Below are positions 14,174 to 15,424 of a stretch of DNA of 15,424 nucleotides, one piece after another (position 1 is the stretch's first letter; every line of letters starts with the position of its first letter). The translations under genes were made by a program, and so were the position numbers. Location of the stretch: assembly GCA_002691795.1 (NCBI GenBank), contig NZIY01000056.1, positions 22,947 to 38,370 of the forward strand, written 5' to 3'. The notes under the pieces were generated by a model. It was not told where the DNA came from, searched no databases, and worked only from the letters and a program-made list of their open reading frames with translations. The stretch comes from SAR116 cluster bacterium. GTDB taxonomy: Bacteria; Pseudomonadota; Alphaproteobacteria; Puniceispirillales; Marisalimonadaceae.

Positions 14174-15103
14174 TTAAACTATATTTGTTTTATCTTTTCC
14201 TTTGAGGTTGAGCATCTGCCTTGCTTCATCGGATGTAGCAACTTCTAATGAGAGGCCTTCAAGAATATCTCTCACTCTTTTTACTTGATCTGCATTTTTT
14301 TTAGCTAACTTGCCTGGACCATCCCATAACGAATCTTCGAGTCCTACCCTAACATGAGATCCTAAAGATGCACCTGTTGCATTCATCCTCATTTGAGAAG
14401 CTCCAGCACCAACAACAGACCATTCATAATTATCACCAAATAATTTATCAGCTGTTTTTTTCATATGCAAAAGATTGTCAGTATCGGCTCCAATTCCACC
14501 CATGATACCCATTACAAATTGTATAAAATATGGACCTTTAAGCATCCCTTCTCTGTGGTAATGATGAAGATTATATATGTGCCCAACATCATAACATTCA
14601 AACTCAAAACGAGTTCCATTCTCGTAACCTAAGGTCATTATATTTTCGATATCTTGAAATGTATTTTTAAATAAAGAATGTTTACTTTTTTCCAACATTT
14701 CTGTTTCCCATTTATGCTGAAATTGATTATGTCTTTTCAACATTGGGAATAAACCAAAATTCATTGTTCCCATATTTAAAGATGCTAATTCAGGCTTAAA
14801 ATGCATACATGGTTGCATCCTCTCTTCAACAGTCATCTGCGGGCCACCTCCAGTCGTTATGTTTATGACCGCATTACATTCTTTATGGATTGTTGGCAAA
14901 AACTTGTCAAATTCTACCGGATCCTGAGTAGGGTGACCATCCACCTCATCCCTTGCATGAAGATGCAAAATAGCTGCACCAGCTTTATGAGCCTCTAGAG
15001 AATGTTCAATAACTTCATCAGCGGTTACAGGAAGGTGCTCTGACATAGAAGGTGTATGAATAGCACCTGTTACAGCACAACTAATAATTACTTTCTTTTT
15101 CAT
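14174..15103 (-). CDS. Beta-keto acid cleavage enzyme (BKACE, DUF849)
   Basis: A 309-residue zinc TIM-barrel enzyme. BKACE proteins condense a beta-keto acid with acetyl-CoA and release acetoacetate plus a new acyl-CoA; the founding member Kce acts on 3-keto-5-aminohexanoate in lysine fermentation, and others on dehydrocarnitine. Visible features are the N-terminal ISCAVTGAIHTPSMSEHLP, the zinc motif HLHARD with His47 and His49, the TTGGG loop at 83-87, LNMGTMNFG at 109-117, and Glu256 in the segment VRVGLEDS. Length is typical (about 270-310). The ATG follows the dehydrogenase stop by 3 nt, with GGAG 8 nt upstream. The pairing with a lambda-crystallin-type dehydrogenase fits a pathway that first oxidises a 3-hydroxy acid to the beta-keto substrate. 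The exact subfamily and substrate are not determined. Confidence 0.93.
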   Translation of the reverse strand: MKKKVIISCAVTGAIHTPSMSEHLPVTADEVIEHSLEAHKAGAAILHLHARDEVDGHPTQDPVEFDKFLPTIHKECNAVINITTGGGPQMTVEERMQPCMHFKPELASLNMGTMNFGLFPMLKRHNQFQHKWETEMLEKSKHSLFKNTFQDIENIMTLGYENGTRFEFECYDVGHIYNLHHYHREGMLKGPYFIQFVMGIMGGIGADTDNLLHMKKTADKLFGDNYEWSVVGAGASQMRMNATGASLGSHVRVGLEDSLWDGPGKLAKKNADQVKRVRDILEGLSLEVATSDEARQMLNLKGKDKTNIV

Positions 15104-15106
15104 CTC

Positions 15107-15424
15107 TTACTCTCCATTTTCAAGTTTAAGTTTCCTTACTAAGGCAATTAATTTATTTCTTTTTTTAATTCTATTATCTCTGTCAGAAGATTTCAATCTT
15201 AGTCTTTGCTCTTTTTCTAATTTTAATATGTAATTATCAGAATAATCAGGAATACTATTCTGTTGTTCTGCTAGATTTTTTATTCCAGGTCTATAACGTG
15301 TAAAAGAATCTTTTATTCCACCAGGAGCATTTAAATCCATTATTTCAAATGGACCTAAAAAAGCCCATCTAATTCCTAAGGCATGTTTCAATGATACATC
15401 AATATCTTCAATTGAAGCATACCC
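15107..15424 (-). CDS. 3-Hydroxyacyl-CoA dehydrogenase family protein, lambda-crystallin/carnitine dehydrogenase-like (C-terminal part, cut by window edge)
   Basis: Only the last 105 residues are present; the reading frame stays open to the right edge, so the N-terminal Rossmann domain lies outside. The visible segment GIRWAFLGPFEIMDLNAPGG, preceded by a helix that starts GYASIEDIDVSLKHA, is the C-terminal domain typical of lambda-crystallin-like dehydrogenases (L-gulonate, carnitine and 3-hydroxyacyl-CoA dehydrogenases). The tail is charged and basic. Any shorter start, such as the TTG at 15391, would be an artefact, because in-frame coding similarity continues upstream. It is the first visible gene of the operon with BKACE and the SDR. 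With BKACE beside it, oxidation of a 3-hydroxy acid such as carnitine is plausible but unconfirmed. Confidence 0.85.
   Translation of the reverse strand, partial: GYASIEDIDVSLKHALGIRWAFLGPFEIMDLNAPGGIKDSFTRYRPGIKNLAEQQNSIPDYSDNYILKLEKEQRLRLKSSDRDNRIKKRNKLIALVRKLKLENGE

Overview
The window is very AT-rich, gene-dense DNA. Intergenic gaps are at most about 110 bp, stop-start overlaps of the ATGA type are frequent, and convergent genes abut or overlap at their stops. With the gene families present (ModBC, YajQ, cobalt-type nitrile hydratase, BKACE, an AceE-like E1, an Lrp/AsnC regulator), this suggests a streamlined, probably marine, alphaproteobacterium of a Pelagibacterales or similar lineage. 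That placement is inference from style and gene content; no rRNA or marker phylogeny is available here. No tRNA, rRNA, IS element, phage gene or CRISPR array was seen.

Layout. (1) 28-1823, minus: modB-modC, molybdate ABC permease and ATPase, without modA. (2) 1899-2777, plus: an alpha/beta hydrolase divergent from modB, convergent with yajQ (minus, 2774-3259). (3) 3332-4126, plus: a membrane-anchored aspartyl/asparaginyl beta-hydroxylase (LpxO-like). (4) 4131-10336, minus: a six-gene array read in the order AceE-like thiamine-diphosphate E1, zinc alcohol dehydrogenase, nitrile hydratase alpha, nitrile hydratase beta, nitrile hydratase activator, second zinc alcohol dehydrogenase. From the first dehydrogenase on, the genes are within 2 nt of each other or overlap by 4 nt. 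(5) 10449-10904, plus: an Lrp/AsnC regulator divergent from the E1 gene across a 112-bp region with dyads, convergent with a PLP aminotransferase (minus, 10897-12105). (6) 12181-13394, plus: a small SCP-2-like protein translationally coupled to a second alpha/beta hydrolase. (7) 13395-15424, minus: an SDR, a BKACE (DUF849) enzyme and the C-terminal end of a lambda-crystallin-type 3-hydroxyacyl-CoA dehydrogenase that runs off the right edge.

How the genes may work together. Block 4 plus the regulator looks like a catabolic module. A nitrile would be hydrated to an amide, an alcohol or aldehyde would be interconverted by two dehydrogenases, and a 2-oxo acid would be handled by the E1 homologue, under control of the adjacent Lrp-type protein. 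The aminotransferase could supply a 2-oxo acid from an amino acid. No amidase, nitrilase, aldoxime dehydratase, E2 or E3 gene is in the window, so the pathway and substrate remain undetermined. Block 7 fits beta-oxidation or carnitine-like chemistry: a dehydrogenase makes a beta-keto acid, BKACE condenses it with acetyl-CoA to give acetoacetate and a new acyl-CoA, and the SDR carries out another oxidoreduction.
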